From the NCBI RefSeq assembly GCF_001625215.2, contig NC_030385.2, positions 13,385,135 to 13,449,134 on the forward strand: a DNA stretch of 64,000 nt. Reading direction: 5' to 3'. Source of the stretch: Daucus carota subsp. sativus. Lineage: Eukaryota; Streptophyta; Magnoliopsida; Apiales; Apiaceae. Positions 23,230-36,745 of this stretch are shown piece after piece (position 1 is the first letter of the stretch; each line of letters starts with the position of its first letter). The notes below the pieces were generated by a model. The model was not told the origin of the DNA and searched no databases. It saw only the letters and a program-made list of their open reading frames with translations. Both the position numbers and the translations under genes were made by a program.

Positions 23230-26200
23230 CTAGTTGGTCGAGCTGTTAATATAAGAGACCACAACTGTAATGTCGTCAAGCTTCCCACCATAATATCGAT
23301 ACCCGGCTTCCTGAGCTGCTGTTGAGAATGGGGTTTGCCTATGTCTGTCTAGAGCCCTCTCTCGCGCCGAAGCTGCTAGTTTCTCAGATAGAGCCTCTGG
23401 ATTTAAACCTTCTTGTGTCCCTTGAAGAACAATAGATGTTACCTCGTTATTGAATAGATTGTCAAATAAACCATCTGTCCCAGCAACAATCACATCTCCA
23501 GGTACCACAGGAATCATAAACACCTGGCAAGAATTATCATTAGATACATGAAACTTTAAACACACCTCCTCATCTAAATGTTAATAAAAAATTAACATTT
23601 ATTATGCATTTTCTCAGGTCATATCTTACCGAGGCATTTTAAAACCTCTTTATACCTTTGATGATGCTAGAATAAATTTATACTTAAGGAGATTCAATTG
23701 AAAGATTACGATTAAAGAAGGCCAAAATACCTTATGTAGGTTTCCCAAAATAACAAAACTCTCAAAGCATCTCCAAGGGTAATATGTATAATGCTTTGCT
23801 ATATTGATTGGCTAAAATGATCATGTAAATTTTTTGGTGAGGGGACCAATAAATACTCCAATGGGGTTATCTATAATTGTTCTTGTTTAAAATTATACCC
23901 AAGGGCTGGTTCGACAAATATAGCCAACGAAACATGGTTGGATATATTTTGCCAAGGGAATAGAGGGTTGGAGTTGTAGAATTTTTAGATGATATCTAAA
24001 AGACTCACCTAGATGACACATAGATGCCACCTAGATAATTTTAGCTAAGGGTTTTTTCATTGGAGATGTTGTTATGTAACCTACTATTTACTTTTGGACC
24101 TGTACTTCTTTATAGTCTGTTCATTTTTACCTGTAACACCTCTGACTAAGTTCGTTGAATTCTTATAATATATCAGTGCATTGCAAAGTTACTTTTTAGA
24201 ATTTTTTTTGATGTATAATACTGCAACTAAAAGATTTCCTCCAACGACACATAATATGCACTTTTTGTTGAATTGATGTGAAAGAGGATGCTAGAAGTAC
24301 AAATAAGCAATCATACATGTGCTAAATATATAGTAAAACATAAGGGTTCTAGTCTGGAGATGCAATGATTAAGCATGAAAGTGCGAAGATTTGTTAACCA
24401 TCCAATAATTACATAACCAGAGAGGTTTAAACTTAATATCCGATATTCTGTGGGCTGGATGGGTATGCTGGATAGATTGTTTGTTACCAGATTGCGGATG
24501 AAGCAGTGACTGATTGATATTCCAGGTTGCTCTTCTATACAGTTGTAACTATTTAGGCAGCAAAGTTTTACGCATCTAAGTTTAGGTAAAAGACACAAGT
24601 AACACCAGGAGCAAAGCTTTGTTTACTGACCTGGCCAGAACTTGGTTGATCACCTCTGGTACTACACTCCAGCTGATATGTGAAATTAAAACCATGCTGC
24701 TGCACAGGGGACTCGAAGACGGTGCAGCCATCTCTAACTATGATGAATCCACTGTCACCAAGATTAATAGCATGTATACCCTGCTTAAAGCAAGGACAAA
24801 AATGTTAGCTAAACTTGGTAACAAGTATTAATGACTTGACAAGTTGCACATTTTGAAACTTAAAAACCAAATGTATGGTAGGGTTGACTTTGTGGACAGC
24901 TTAAACCTGGTTAAGGTTTTAGAACAAAAGCTTCTAAAATACAGATTTAATTACATAAGATCATTACATACCCATAGGATGCAAAGTATAACTTACTTTT
25001 TCGACATAAACAAATGGGGGTAAATCAGATTTTACCCTAAAATGCTTTGATGAAGTAAGCCTTAAGGTTGACCTTGACACAATTGGCCTTGAGCAATATC
25101 TAAATTTTTAATTTAAATGCTGAGTTTAGATCAACAAAAAATTTCATCCATCCAGGTCTGATCAATTTTCTTTCATATTGAGGGTATCATAATATGTTCT
25201 CTTTGGGTTCGGAAGTATGTATATTGGATACTAGGCCAATCGGACTCAACACTTATTCCCAAGACACTTCCTTTGTGTCTGACACTTTGACCGACTGAAA
25301 TGTATGATAAATATGAGTTGAACTTAAGTTGAAAAATAAAAAATCGACTAAGAAAAGAGGAAAATCTACACGGGTAAGTAGTTGAATCTACACTATTTTC
25401 CAAATTGTAAAAGGAATGTTGCATGTTCAAAGGGGTGGCAATTTCGGGTAATGAATTCAGTTCCAGTCGGGTTGTCTTACCCAATCTTGTTTTTGGGTCA
25501 ACCCGAAACGTGTTGAAAATTTTAACCTAAACCTGAAAATGGTGAAAATTTCAACCAGTTCTGTACTTGATCAACCGAAAATGACCCGTTTTCATCCGAA
25601 ATTTATTGAAAATTAATTTCGTTTATTATATAAAATATGTTTATTATAATAAATTAAAAGATAAATATAATAATTTAATGACATCATATGTGAATAAATT
25701 TGTCTAAATAATATATAAATATATCACAGATGTATGTAATTATGCAATGTAAATTCATATATTGTACATAATATGTTATACATATATGCAAAATTTGGGT
25801 CGGGTTCGGGTACTTTGGGTCAACCCAAACTCGACTCGGTTTTTCAGGTATAAAATTACCCAACCCGGAATATAAAAACCCCGAACCTAATTCGTACTTT
25901 TTGCCAGCCCTACATGTGGGGTTGATCAAAGAAAATAGAATAACCTCGTCTTTAAGGTATATGATGCAGGCTGTTGAGGATCCTTTGGCCTTGGTAGCAG
26001 AATGTGCTCTAGTCAACACCCTAGCAGGATCAATGCTATCCTTAGGATCATCTAGTATTGCTCGCACTGAATTGGACATGAGTTCACGGGCATATAGTCC
26101 AGCATTAACTCCCACATCTGCCCAGCCACCAACACCATCCGCAACACCAATCACTTGCTCATTCACACATATGAAATGAGCATCCTCTCCACCTGTTTCT

Positions 26201-27609
26201 TCCTTATCCGGATGTGGCAGGTAACATGATCCAGAAAGCAGTTTCAATTTTCTCTCTGCTATATCGTATCTGCATTTAAAATAAGTTTCAGTTAGTTAGC
26301 ACCATAATGACCACAGAACGGATTAAGGAAATGCTTCAATTTCCATGTTATGATGTAATTCACAAGTATAATTTACTACAGCCTGCAGGAGAAAATTTGG
26401 AATGTAAGAAACCATATATAGAAAGCCTTAAGATCCAAACAACATATAATTCCCAGTATTATCTTATATAACATACACCACATTTATACAGATGTACACC
26501 ATTATCCATTTTGAAAGAAAAACCGGTTTCTCTGAATTTTTCTGGTCAATTTGACGAAAAAAAAATATTATTGCTATTTTGAATTTTAAATTAAATTTTA
26601 CAATAAATTATGTGCAGTTTCGGGAAATATTTTGATATTTGTGTGTGAGTGTGTTCTATGTACTTAATTGCACTACATAAGCCAAAACGAGAGTATACTT
26701 TATTGAAATAAACAAATCAGTTATCACTGAAAATTAATCACCACCGGCCCAAAGAAAAAAAAACTGCAGTTTGCATCTTAAGGATCAATGGTAAACATAA
26801 AGCAAGAAACGATTACAACTTGGTCTATAAGTGTGTTGCGGTGTCCATGATAACTGATTCTAATTTTAAGGCATCTAGGATGCAGTGAAGTAAAAACAAA
26901 AAAGTTTTAAGGTATTGGCACAATCTCAAAGAATTGACAAATTAACATCTTAAAGGGATATTATTTACAGGAGGATCCTTCTGCATGTACTAATCGGCCG
27001 AGCTTAAAGGAAATGTATATCAAGGTCAGTAAATATTATACTGGAAAACAACACACGCCAATTAGTACCTAAATTCATGTTGCTAACGGAAACATTCATC
27101 CTTACTATATCTGCATTGAAAACATAATATACAAATTTCTTTTTCTTTCTTATTTTAATGTTCGTATTTCGTTATGACAATTGGTACCACAATTAGAAAA
27201 CATATGGTAGAGTATTACTTAAAGTGACATACTGATCAGCTGAGACTGTAGTAGTTGCAAGTTGCTCGTCACATGACAGTCCATTCACTGTCATATCTGG
27301 AACAAATTCATCTGAGTAACATGGTGAAGAGGAGGCATGGCAATTTTTTGGAGAAGTGTCAAAAGCTGGATTGAAGCTAAAAGACCTCTGTGTAACATCA
27401 AATATAAAGTACCCGTGTTGCATAGGACGGTGGTTGTATGGTTCTCTACTTTTCAGTCTCATGCTCGATCTTTGGAAACTCCTACAACCAATTCTATCGC
27501 TATAACAAACCCCAATAGGCTTCACGAAATTTGCAACATTTCCACAACTCGACACTAAGCTATCCACCATGAGATCTCCCGATGCAGTAGCGGAGCCAGA
27601 AGCAGCCAT
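23230..27609 (-). CDS. PP2C-type protein phosphatase (PP2C55-like), 4 coding exons
   Basis: Joined exons 27609-27233, 26269-25945, 24780-24631 and 23523-23230 give a 381-residue protein; all introns are GT-AG. It is a SpoIIE/PP2C-like Mg/Mn-dependent serine/threonine phosphatase. Visible motifs in order are the family signature LLSGSCYLPHPDK, GGEDAHFI, the metal-binding DGVGGWADVGV, SSTACI, GIHAINLGDSGF, GTDGLFDNLF and the C-terminal KLDDITVVVSY. Sequence and length resemble the Arabidopsis PP2C55 group, which is thought to act in plastids or mitochondria. The N-terminal 125 residues are Ser-rich and poorly conserved, consistent with a targeting region. A 5' UTR intron (27623-28172) is likely. 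Introns 2 and 3 host transposon remnants. Confidence 0.9.
23767..24069. mobile_element. MITE-like element in PP2C intron 3
   Basis: The ends read GCATCTCCAAGGG and CATTGGAGATG, an imperfect inverted pair, with GG(T/C)TGG-type inner words shared with the element at 59898-60292. No convincing target duplication remains. It probably belongs to the GAGCATCTCC Harbinger-type MITE group. Confidence 0.5.
25431..25911. mobile_element. Non-autonomous hAT-like element in PP2C intron 2
   Basis: The left end is AGGGGTGGCAATTTCGGGT and the right end TTTTGCCAGCCCTA, an imperfect inverted pair. The interior is rich in GGGTCGGGTT/AACCCGAAC words. The flanks share CATGT (left about 25422-25426, right 25912-25916) at the place where an 8-bp hAT duplication would be. 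This is degenerate, so the superfamily is tentative. Confidence 0.5.
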
Positions 27610-28260
27610 TACAAATCTCCACTGTGAGCGTCCCTTTAAATTATGTTAAAAATTATCACAAGCCTTGGATCGACTATCGCCACAGAATCAAGAATGCCCA
27701 AGCAGCAAACTTGGCTGTCCAATCAAAGATTACACAAAATTATAACGCAGACCAAGTTGCAATCCTACACTTCTTCCGAATCTCAAAATGAATGCACCAT
27801 TCAGTTTAAATACATCCCCTGAAGTCATTTCATCCCTTTATACCAAAACCAAAACCATCCATACACATTTTCTTGGGTCTAAGTACATAAAATTAATTAT
27901 AAAAAAGAAAAAAAAAATAAACAATACAACTATATACACAAGCTAGCACAAAGCTCATAAGTTTGCAAGCATCTATGTTGTAACAGAATTCATCTGCAAT
28001 GTAAAGTAACAAGCAATAAACATCAGAAGTGCCCTTTATTCATTCTCACAAAGCAGATAAACTGACATAAAACTCAAATTGAATAAGCCCAACAATCACA
28101 GAATAAATACCACAAAAAAACATAATTCCAAGTCAAAAAGCTTAACTAAAAAATGGGATTTTTATGAAAAATACCTGCTGGGCTGGGGCTAAAAAACCTT
28201 ATCTGTGCCTGGGTGTCTTTGTAATGGCAGCAAAACAAGAAGAAGCAGAGAGTTGGTTTA
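27610..28260 (-). promoter_or_regulatory. PP2C 5' UTR with a probable leader intron
   Basis: Upstream of the PP2C start on the minus strand, GCTCACAG is a good acceptor ending at 27623 and CAGCAG/GTATTTTT a good donor at about 28172. This implies a leader intron of about 550 bp and an untranslated first exon around 28173-28250. No CDS is present here. Confidence 0.5.
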
Positions 28261-28365
28261 TCTACCAGTTAAATTCTTATTTTCTTTCAAAAAAATAAAT
28301 AAATATAGTAGATATTACACACGAGTGTGTGTGTATATATACTTATGTTGTCGTAATAGGAAGGG

Positions 28366-28589
28366 GCCGTTTGGGCAAGCTTAAAAGAAGTGATTTCTTG
28401 TTTAAACTACAGAAGTGGAGCAAAAGTGAGAAGTAAATAAGTGAATAAAGTGTTTGGAAAAGAAGCAGAAGCTGTGAAAGAGAAGCTAGGATTCTCAGCT
28501 TCTTAAAATGCTTCTACTTCTTTACACAAACGGGTCAAGAAAAGCAGAAGGCAAAAGTAGAAGCCGCTTCTTGTAAACAAACAGGGCCG
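28366..28589. mobile_element. MITE with GGCCGTTTG-type ends
   Basis: The left end GGGGCCGTTTGGGCAAGC pairs with the right end CTTGTAAACAAACAGGGCC. The interior is nearly palindromic, with AAGAAGTGATTTC and GAAGCCGCTTCTTG arms, so it could form a long hairpin. It lies just upstream of the PP2C leader exon. Target duplication is unclear. Confidence 0.6.
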
Positions 28590-29883
28590 AAGAGTAGTTC
28601 AAGTCACTCTCGGCTTCTTCCTACTTGCCTTCAACTTTACCGCTCCTCTGCAATCCCGACAAATTAGCTAAATATGCCGTGGCATCATTTTTTCTACTAC
28701 AATCTCTGTTGCAGATATCCTTTGTTTATTTAAAAATTTCTGACTTATTAATTATGTTCTGATCCAATTTTATTCAAAAAATATATTTTTTTTGATTCAA
28801 CTGAATATTATTAATTTACAAAAAAAATTAATAAATTCTCGAAAAATTCTAAATCGGTAGATCAATTTCTGAATATTATGATCACGGGTTTATAATAGAT
28901 TAGTATTGTAGATCTCATAGAAATATGTCTTAAATTATGATTTTTTTTATTAAAATAATAATATAAGGCACTTATTTTTCAGAGTTAAGGGTTTATTTCT
29001 GGAAAAAGTATGTAAGACTTTGGGGTTTTTTTTATATAAGTTCTTAATTATTTTTTTTCAAATAACAAATATGAAATATCTTTTCAAGATTATATTCAAA
29101 AAAATTTAAAAAAGTTATTTCTTCATAGTTTATTTTTCATAATTAAGTGTTACCAAACGAACACAACATATTACTTTGTTTAACCAAAAAAATAGGGGTG
29201 ATTATTTATAGATTAATGTTGTCAGTTTTCATTTATTTAAATAAAAGCAAGCCAGAGTAATCAACCTGAACATAATTAACATAATCGCGGTGGCCGAGTA
29301 AAAAAATCCCCCCTATCGGCCGTTGACCAACTTTGGGTTGACTTGACAATTCTTATAAAACACTACTCCAAGATTACGTTACTCCTACAAAGGTGCCCCC
29401 TGTTTTGAAGTCAGTGTTCTCTAGAAGCTGCAATTAAAAATAAAATAAAATAAATCAGGAACTTGTATTTTGAACACCATTGTGTTTAACGTAAATGTCT
29501 CCGACTTTAAATAAATATTTTCTGTCAGGCTGATCTTTTGACTTATAGTTGCGCGGACTATGTGAAAATTTAAATTTGTATTACCAACAATGTTGTTCCA
29601 TGGCTGTGCTAACGAGAGCGCAGTATGATAATCCAAAGAAGTGGAAACAACATTAGGACATTGTTTGCTCCTACGAGTCAAAAAAGCACAAAACTAAAAA
29701 CATGGCATGTTTGAATTTTCAAACAAGATAAAGATAAAGATGCCTGGACAGTCAGATTCTGTGACATTGCATTTCTACTCCTTTCAGTCACCAAGTTTCA
29801 CGTCTAACGATTCTACTTCTTTTTGCTGGACATGATTCTCATTCTCATAGAGTATGATTTATAACTCACAATTCACACACTAC
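28590..29883. other. AT-rich intergenic stretch
   Basis: No gene seen. It holds long T- and A-rich runs and a minus-strand open stretch (29421-29681) without recognisable content. Confidence 0.4.
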
Positions 29884-30123
29884 GGGCCGTTTCGTTTGGT
29901 TGAGTATAAATTAAGTGTTTTTTGATTAAAACAAAAAAAGTGAAGTACAAGTTAAGATTTATAAGTAATTAAAGTGTGTGTGAAAGAAGTAGAAGCTCTG
30001 GGAAAAAAAGATAGCATTTGTAACTTCTAAAAAGTGTTTAAGCTTTTTTATACAAACGGGTCCACAAAAGCAAAAGCCAACTTTTTTTTTAAAAGAAGTA
30101 CTTATCTCCCATTCCCAAACAGG
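29884..30123. mobile_element. MITE related to the 28366 element
   Basis: The left end GGGCCGTTTCGTTTGG and right end CCCAAACAGGC form imperfect inverted ends. The interior shares the words AAAAGAAGTA, ACAAACGGGTC and AAAAGCAAAAGCC with the 28366-28589 element. CACTAC occurs on both sides of the ends and may be part of the target duplication. Confidence 0.5.
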
Positions 30124-30690
30124 CACTACATCTACCATTAAACAAGAATCTACATCCATATCATATTCAAAAATATGACTAAAACCTGAAAGTTTATGTA
30201 AAACAAACAAACAGGCAGCTTTTCAGCATCATGTTTGAGCGTTCGGTTTGAACAGTTGTATCTGAGACCTTGTTGGCGCCCTATTTTATCATCCCGGACC
30301 GAAGATAGGCCCGATGACTGTTCTACATAATAGTCATCAATACCAGAACTTTTGTATATACAGAAAGAACTTGCATACAGAGATTACAGATCATACATAA
30401 GTATTGCTTATGTTTATGGTAATATCTAAAGCTCGCAACCAATTTTGTATAGTAGAACTGCATCAAGTGGCACAACGTTACATAAAGTAAGAAAAACTAA
30501 TTGGAATAAACTTCTACAATAACATGATCCCCCGGTGAAGAACTTAAAATGACTCAACCGGCTCTGTGCTCGCTTTGATTCAAGGCATTATCATGAAATG
30601 AAATATCTTACCAAATCTAGTTGTGCTATTTCATGATCCAAAGTGCAAATCACTGATGCATTTTGCCACTTTGATCAATTCTCAGTTTTG
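30124..30690. other. 3' flank and probable 3' UTR of the IDD gene
   Basis: No coding content. The part adjoining 30690 is likely the 3' UTR of the minus-strand IDD gene; a polyadenylation site cannot be fixed by eye. Confidence 0.4.
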
Positions 30691-32916
30691 TCAGGAGCTC
30701 CTCCCATATTTTTCTCCTGAATATTCTGCAGTTCCAAATGAAGTTGATGCATCAAGGCCACCACCAATAGATGTCATCAGAGCCGATAGCTCACCAGTTG
30801 GTCCACCACCAGCAGCCATTCCCAACCCCAGTAGATCAAGAGTAGTGTACTTCGGATCAAATACAGATGGAGTTCCCATCATTAATTCTTTTAAACCTGA
30901 TCCTCCATCATATGGCAGACCAAGTCCTAGTCCTGCAGCCAATGATGCACTCCCCGACTCAAATTGTTGTCCATTCCAGTGTTGCTGCCCAGCGGAAGAT
31001 GAAGAAGAAACAACTCCAAGCCCCCTGAGTAAGGATGCATTTGTGGCGGTTGCACCCATTTGAGCTGCTTTCTGCAGTAATGCAGTTGCAGACATTGCTG
31101 GTTGTGGTGGCAGGGCATACTGCCGACACTCTTGCCCTGCAGTCCCAAAGATGGATGACCCGTGATTGGTCGCGAGGCTAAGGGAAGTTGGTTCTATTGA
31201 TAAGGATGGTCCCATATCATGCATAGGATCAGCTTGAGCCGTAGCATGAATAAAATCAGTAAATCCAGTTGCTTGAGACTGCATACTTCCAGACGCTGTA
31301 GATGAAGCAAACAAGCTGGCGAAAACGGTACTTCTTGTACTCCCATTGCTGCTTGAACTGCTAATACTGCTACAGCTTCCAGTCAAGCTTGCCACCTGAA
31401 CCACTGTCGGTGTATCATCTAAGATCTGTGTTGATTTCGAAACAGGATTTTCTTGTAACTGTGCTGAATCGATAGCTAAATAAGAAATAGGCAAATGGTT
31501 AATTACCTTCAGCAAAGGAAGTTAACTTTTTCGTCAACAAATAATTAGTTGAAGGTAAAAGAGAGTTCCCCTTCTACCAATATCTGCTTATTAGCTTACA
31601 CCAACAAATATAAAACCATCTGGGAAACCATGTTTCTCATATTATTTGTTTGCCCAAATTTGAACAAGTTGGTGTAAACTAGTACTATAAACATATGAAG
31701 ACAAAACAGGTAGCAGACAAAATAGCTCTCCAACATCAAGCTCAAAGACAATGAAACAGAATTTGTTGGTCACCAAATAAACCTGGACCCAACATAACTC
31801 TATTATAGATTAATAGCAATAAATTATAGCAATCTACAGTCACCAAAAAAATCGGGTCCGGGATCAAATCACCTGCAGTTTGATCAGGCAAACCCATAGA
31901 TGTCGCAGCACTTGAGGTGGGAACTGAAGGCGGGGATGACGGCTGCTGCGGCGGCAGCGGCGATGGTGGTGATGCATCAACAGTTTGAGGTTCAGGTTCT
32001 TCTTCCACGCTGGGAGGTGCAACTGGTTCTTTAGCACTCTCCACAGCTAAAGCATCGCAGAATGCCCTGTGCGTGATGAAACTATCTCTTCTGCAAATAA
32101 TGACGGCAACAGAAATTCTACTTCAGAAACAACAAAACACACAACAAACAAGGACAAAAATATATAAATGAGGAGTTGACCTAGAAAACAAAGTCCCACA
32201 GTCACATTTATACTCTCTGGTTCCACAAATCTTCGAGTGAGCTTTCCAATCAGATTGAACAGCATACTTCTTCGAGCATTTTTCACATTTCCACTTCTTC
32301 TCACCGTGCTTCCTAAAATAATGCTTCTTTATCCCCGTAAGATCACCCAATGCTCGAGAAGGATCGTGATGAATACATGACTCCTCAGGACAAACATAGA
32401 CTCGCTTACGAATCTCTTTACTTGACCTCTGCCTTAACTTCCATGGAAGATTATGTCCCCTTCTGTGAAGCTGCAAATTCTGATCACGCTGAAACCCTTT
32501 ATTACAAATTTCACAGACAAACCGATTTGTAGCCATCAAAGTCTTTGGTGACAAAGCAATAACCTCTGCATCAGGATCTGCTTGCACACAATAAAAATCA
32601 AATAAATTCCCATTTTACTCCCCTTATTGCTATTGCCAAATCATTCTAGCTCAACCAACTTCAAAATCAACAGATCTTTACAACTACCACTATTAACCAT
32701 ACTTTCAAACATACAAAATCAACACAGCTTACACAAACATAACACACACAAAAATCATCGAGTTGGGTCAAAAAGCTCACCAGGCATTCCAGGTAAATTC
32801 CGCTTCTTCTTCTCGGCTTTCGGGGGAGGCATTTGATCACCTGAAGACAATACACTAGCATCACCAGAAGCAGTTGTATCATTCACGGCAGCAGAGCTAT
32901 CTATAATTTCAGGCAT
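30691..32916 (-). CDS. INDETERMINATE-domain (BIRD) C2H2 zinc-finger transcription factor, 4 exons
   Basis: Joined exons 32916-32781, 32577-32181, 32090-31873 and 31475-30691 give a 511-residue protein with GT-AG introns. The ID domain follows an NLS-like KKKR (residues 36-39). ZF1 is at residues 67-87 (C-x2-C, H-x3-H in CEICNKGFQRDQNLQLHRRGH). ZF2 contains CPEESCIHHDP and HYFRKH, ZF3 starts CEKCSKKYAVQSDWKAH, and ZF4 is CDCGTLFSRRDSFITHRAFC, split by intron 2. The C-terminal family motifs MSATALLQKAAQMG and TTLDLLGLG are present. It is a nuclear DNA-binding regulator; members of this clade work with GRAS proteins such as SHR/SCR or DELLAs. It is closest, from memory, to the IDD4/IDD5 group. 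A Pro/Glu-rich linker (about residues 210-245) separates the parts. Confidence 0.93.
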
Positions 32917-34729
32917 GACAAGTATTCTTGAAAGCTACCAAACAAAAGTATACAGCATTTAAGTTGCACAATTATTGGGGGTAAAGATATATCTAGGGTT
33001 TCAACTTCAAAGCTTTATTATCTTACATCCACCAGTCAATCTTGAATTTTTGTGACCCCACCTAACAGCTATCTATAATCAACTTCTGACCAAAACCCAG
33101 ATAAAGAAACACCATATTTAAGAATACCCACATCTCAAAATCACTTCTTTCTTAACTTCAAGCCTGGCTTGAATTCCGATTAGCCGGAAATGATCTCCGG
33201 TGAGCACTGTAATAAAGGAGAGCTGTTGAGAGAGATCCTGAGGCTCAAAATCTATGTACATGTACTGTACTGATTTGAAACAGTGGAGATTAGAATAGGA
33301 AAGCTTATTGTATGTGGAAGCTAAAAATGGATGAGATGGGTTTAGAGCATCATATTAAACTTTTTCTAATTTGTCTGCTAAGCAATAAATAAAGTGGGAA
33401 AGTTCATATGGTCCACGTCTCAGCTTCAAATACAGATTTACTGTTTTTTAATCATGGTTGAGTTTTACTCATTTTTGCTAATTTGACATTGTCTTTTCGA
33501 ATTTTAAAACAAGTTTGTTTTGTTTGATATTTTGATTTAACATTGTTGAGTTAAATTGAGACGCAGTGACTGTTTATTTTTTACTTTATTTTTGTGGACA
33601 AGTTCCATGAGTTTGGACCTTGGACAGAAACTTTGTTGAGAGTTAAACTGGGAGGGTGAAAGTGCTAATGACGTATTTTTCTTAAGGTAAATGTTATATT
33701 CATAGCAAATTTTTATATCCAGAGCTGAAAAGGTATGAAAAAACGAAATTATCTTTCACATTATTTTTTTTCTTTTGGCGTTGTTGTGTATATACGGGGT
33801 CAGTTTTTCTTTTCATGTTGGTTTTTTCTGGATATTAAAAAATTTCTCTGAATATAACATTTTTCTTTCCTTAACAATAAATTTATTGATTTATAAATTT
33901 TTATATCAAATCATTTATAAATTAATAAATTTATTCTAATTAATAAACTAAAAATTAATTAAATTATTTTTGAGTTATAAATAACTATCACTTAAAATAT
34001 TTTAGTAACTCTTATAAACTTGGTCCAAGAAAGGTCCAATCAGAATGTTTAACAGTTTTAAAAATGTTGTTGACCTGCGAGGCTCTTTATTAACGCTGGA
34101 TATATTTTACATATTCTGGAATCAGAAAAAATAAATAAAAAATAATTAAAAATAAGAAGCCGGCAATCCATGTCCCACCCTTTATCATCACATGCATTGA
34201 CTTGGATTCTAACTAGATTAGTTAATTAAGTAATGGGTGTTAATGAGTTGAACCTGAAAAAAGCTTAATTAAAAAGAAGGGAAATTGCTAAAAAAGGGAC
34301 CTGCGAAGCTAATTAAAAATCATCAGATTCTTGTGCTTTCACAGGGGGTAAGGACCCCTCCATAGATCTTGCCGACTACAAAGACTCCTTTCCTTTAGTG
34401 TGTTTTAGATTTGGCATTTGGGTGCCAAAGAGGCAAAGACCAAAGTGTTGGTAAGGCCAGCATTCAAGGTCTTGGATTTTTATGTTTTGAAGTTAAGATC
34501 TGGCAAGTTGTATCAAGAGTTTTTTAGCATTATACATTGTAGTTTATGGTGAAAATAGTTTACAAACTTGTTATGCTCTTGTTAAGAAGAGCTTACACCA
34601 CTGATCCCTTTTCTGTTTGATCTTGTTAACAAAAACTTGCAACAGATGTGTTAAGCGAGGATGTCAAGTTCTAGTGTGTCTATAAGCACACAATAACAAT
34701 CACTTTCTCTTTAGGTGGTAAAATTCTGT
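32917..34729. other. IDD upstream region and intergenic DNA
   Basis: The 32917-33350 stretch contains the IDD leader and proximal promoter. Beyond this I see AT-rich DNA with no gene and no clear repeat ends up to the PR-10 duplication block. Confidence 0.4.
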
Positions 34730-36745
34730 GGGTTTAATCTCATTAATAATGTGGACAAACCTTTGGATCTCAGCATACATACACTAAATCATACAAAAGG
34801 AGTTCAAAGGTCTTGCAATGGCCGGTACAGGTTTCCAGCATAACTAATAATTCTTCCCCTGTGGCCTGCTACTAATTTCTCACAAGTCATAGGACCACTG
34901 AATTTTAGCACTCTCATGTTTTAACAATGGTCTGTCACCCGTTAGACCCTGGTATATTTTGTTAGAAATTGAAGTAGCTTTTGTCTGCAACCATTGACCG
35001 GTATTAATTCATGCACACTGAAGCTACAAGATCTTTTTTCTACTTAATGTTGTTATGGAGAACTCTCATCACAGTCTAGGCAACGATGTCACATTGCCAG
35101 GATTATGCTTGGTCACTAAAATAGAATTTGAAGGTATATGAAAATGTGATCCCTAAAAATCAATAATAGAACAGAATTTTACTTCCAACATGAAAGGCAT
35201 TAAAAATTAATCAAATTCGACATGCTTACACATTTGAGGTCAACAGGTACACCAGAGTGAAGTTTTGACAAGTACGAGCAATAATTGCAGACTAGAAGTA
35301 GCCACCAGTATTTGGATTAACAAGTCTTAGATTTCCCCAGAACTGCCTGAGATGGCAAGTTTAGAAAAAAACAATTTCATCGTTGAGCTCTTTAAGTAGC
35401 GATAAATGGAGCTGGAGCATAAAGAATTTACCAATACAATTGCACATATTACCATTTATATTTGACTAATCAAGCCTAACATGTCCTACAACATTTTAGC
35501 ATCACTCTTACTCAATCAAGGATGCAAATGAGAATTTTGGAGTGGTCAAAAAACATTTGTATGCAGCAGGCCGGTGAGTTGAGATGTATGCAGACTTTAT
35601 ATCTTCTGCTAGGAGTAAAAAGGTTGATTCCATAAAGACACTTGACTTTAAAAAAATATGTTTGAAAGTTCTAAAATATGATGAAAATTTTAAAAATCTT
35701 GAATAAATATAAATTAGTAGCCCTTTAAGATCTACAACCTCCTTTAGAAATTGCAGCAATAAACTATTCCAGACCCCTAGTTCTGCTAGGTTTCGGAAGC
35801 AATTTTTGTCTTCCATAACTCTTAGGTTGTGTTCACTTGGATGGAACGGAATGAGGGGAGAATGGAATGAGGGTAGAATGGAGATTCTGCTATCCAAAAG
35901 ATACAGTGTCGATCTGAAGAAACTTTCTAGGACATAAATAATAAGAAACTTTTTCCTAAACTAAACATATGCTGCACCAAACTACACAACAAAGTATCTA
36001 CCAGAACTACCTACTAATGCAGAAAACGTTTACTAAAATTTGAACGACAGTGATGGTCTTTAAGATTATCTTTCTTACTTTTTATTATGCAAAAACCGAA
36101 TTTGAAACATGAATGGTAAATAATAAGAGACAAAACCAGTCGCCTCCTTCTATTCCCAGACAGAAAAGGAAAATCCAAAGTTTGGAAGAGAAATTTGGTA
36201 AAATGAGATTTACTTGGACAAAATTACCAAGACCTTCCAGCTCAAAAGTAGTCAATTACTGGTATAAATGGCACTTATGCGTATAAAATTCAGCTAACAT
36301 ATCCCAAAGCATTTTAGCAGATCTCTTCTCGGTACAAGTGGTTCTGATTCAAAGAATGAAAGCATCGTCAGACCGACACACACTCATCAACAAGAAGACA
36401 CAATTCGAAGATTTTTAGAATTTGTATTTATATCACGAATGTGGAAGCCCAGATCACCAAAACTTGGACATCAATCATTTTCTCATCAGTTTTTCATAAT
36501 ATTTTTATTCATCCAAACACTAAAGATAATTGGTAAACAAACACTTCCACTATTTTTCAAGATGCATATACAGAATCTACTTGTGAGTGTATATAGATAA
36601 GACATGCTCGAAATTCAAAACAATTCTCTCCTTATTACAAAATATTAAGATGGAAATTGAACTCTAAGGCAACAAAGAGACCATACATAAATGATAAAAC
36701 CCAATGGAGAGCGAGTGAACAGAAGACTTGTTGGGACATGGAAAT

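Noticed and set aside
30623-31063. Plus-strand open frame of 146 codons
   Set aside because: Antisense to the last exon of the IDD gene; Pro/Ser-rich composition reflects the opposite strand.
35508-35897. Minus-strand open frame of 129 codons
   Set aside because: No recognisable domain, AT-rich, and it lies in decayed PR-10 unit flank that aligns with non-coding sequence at about 40 kb.
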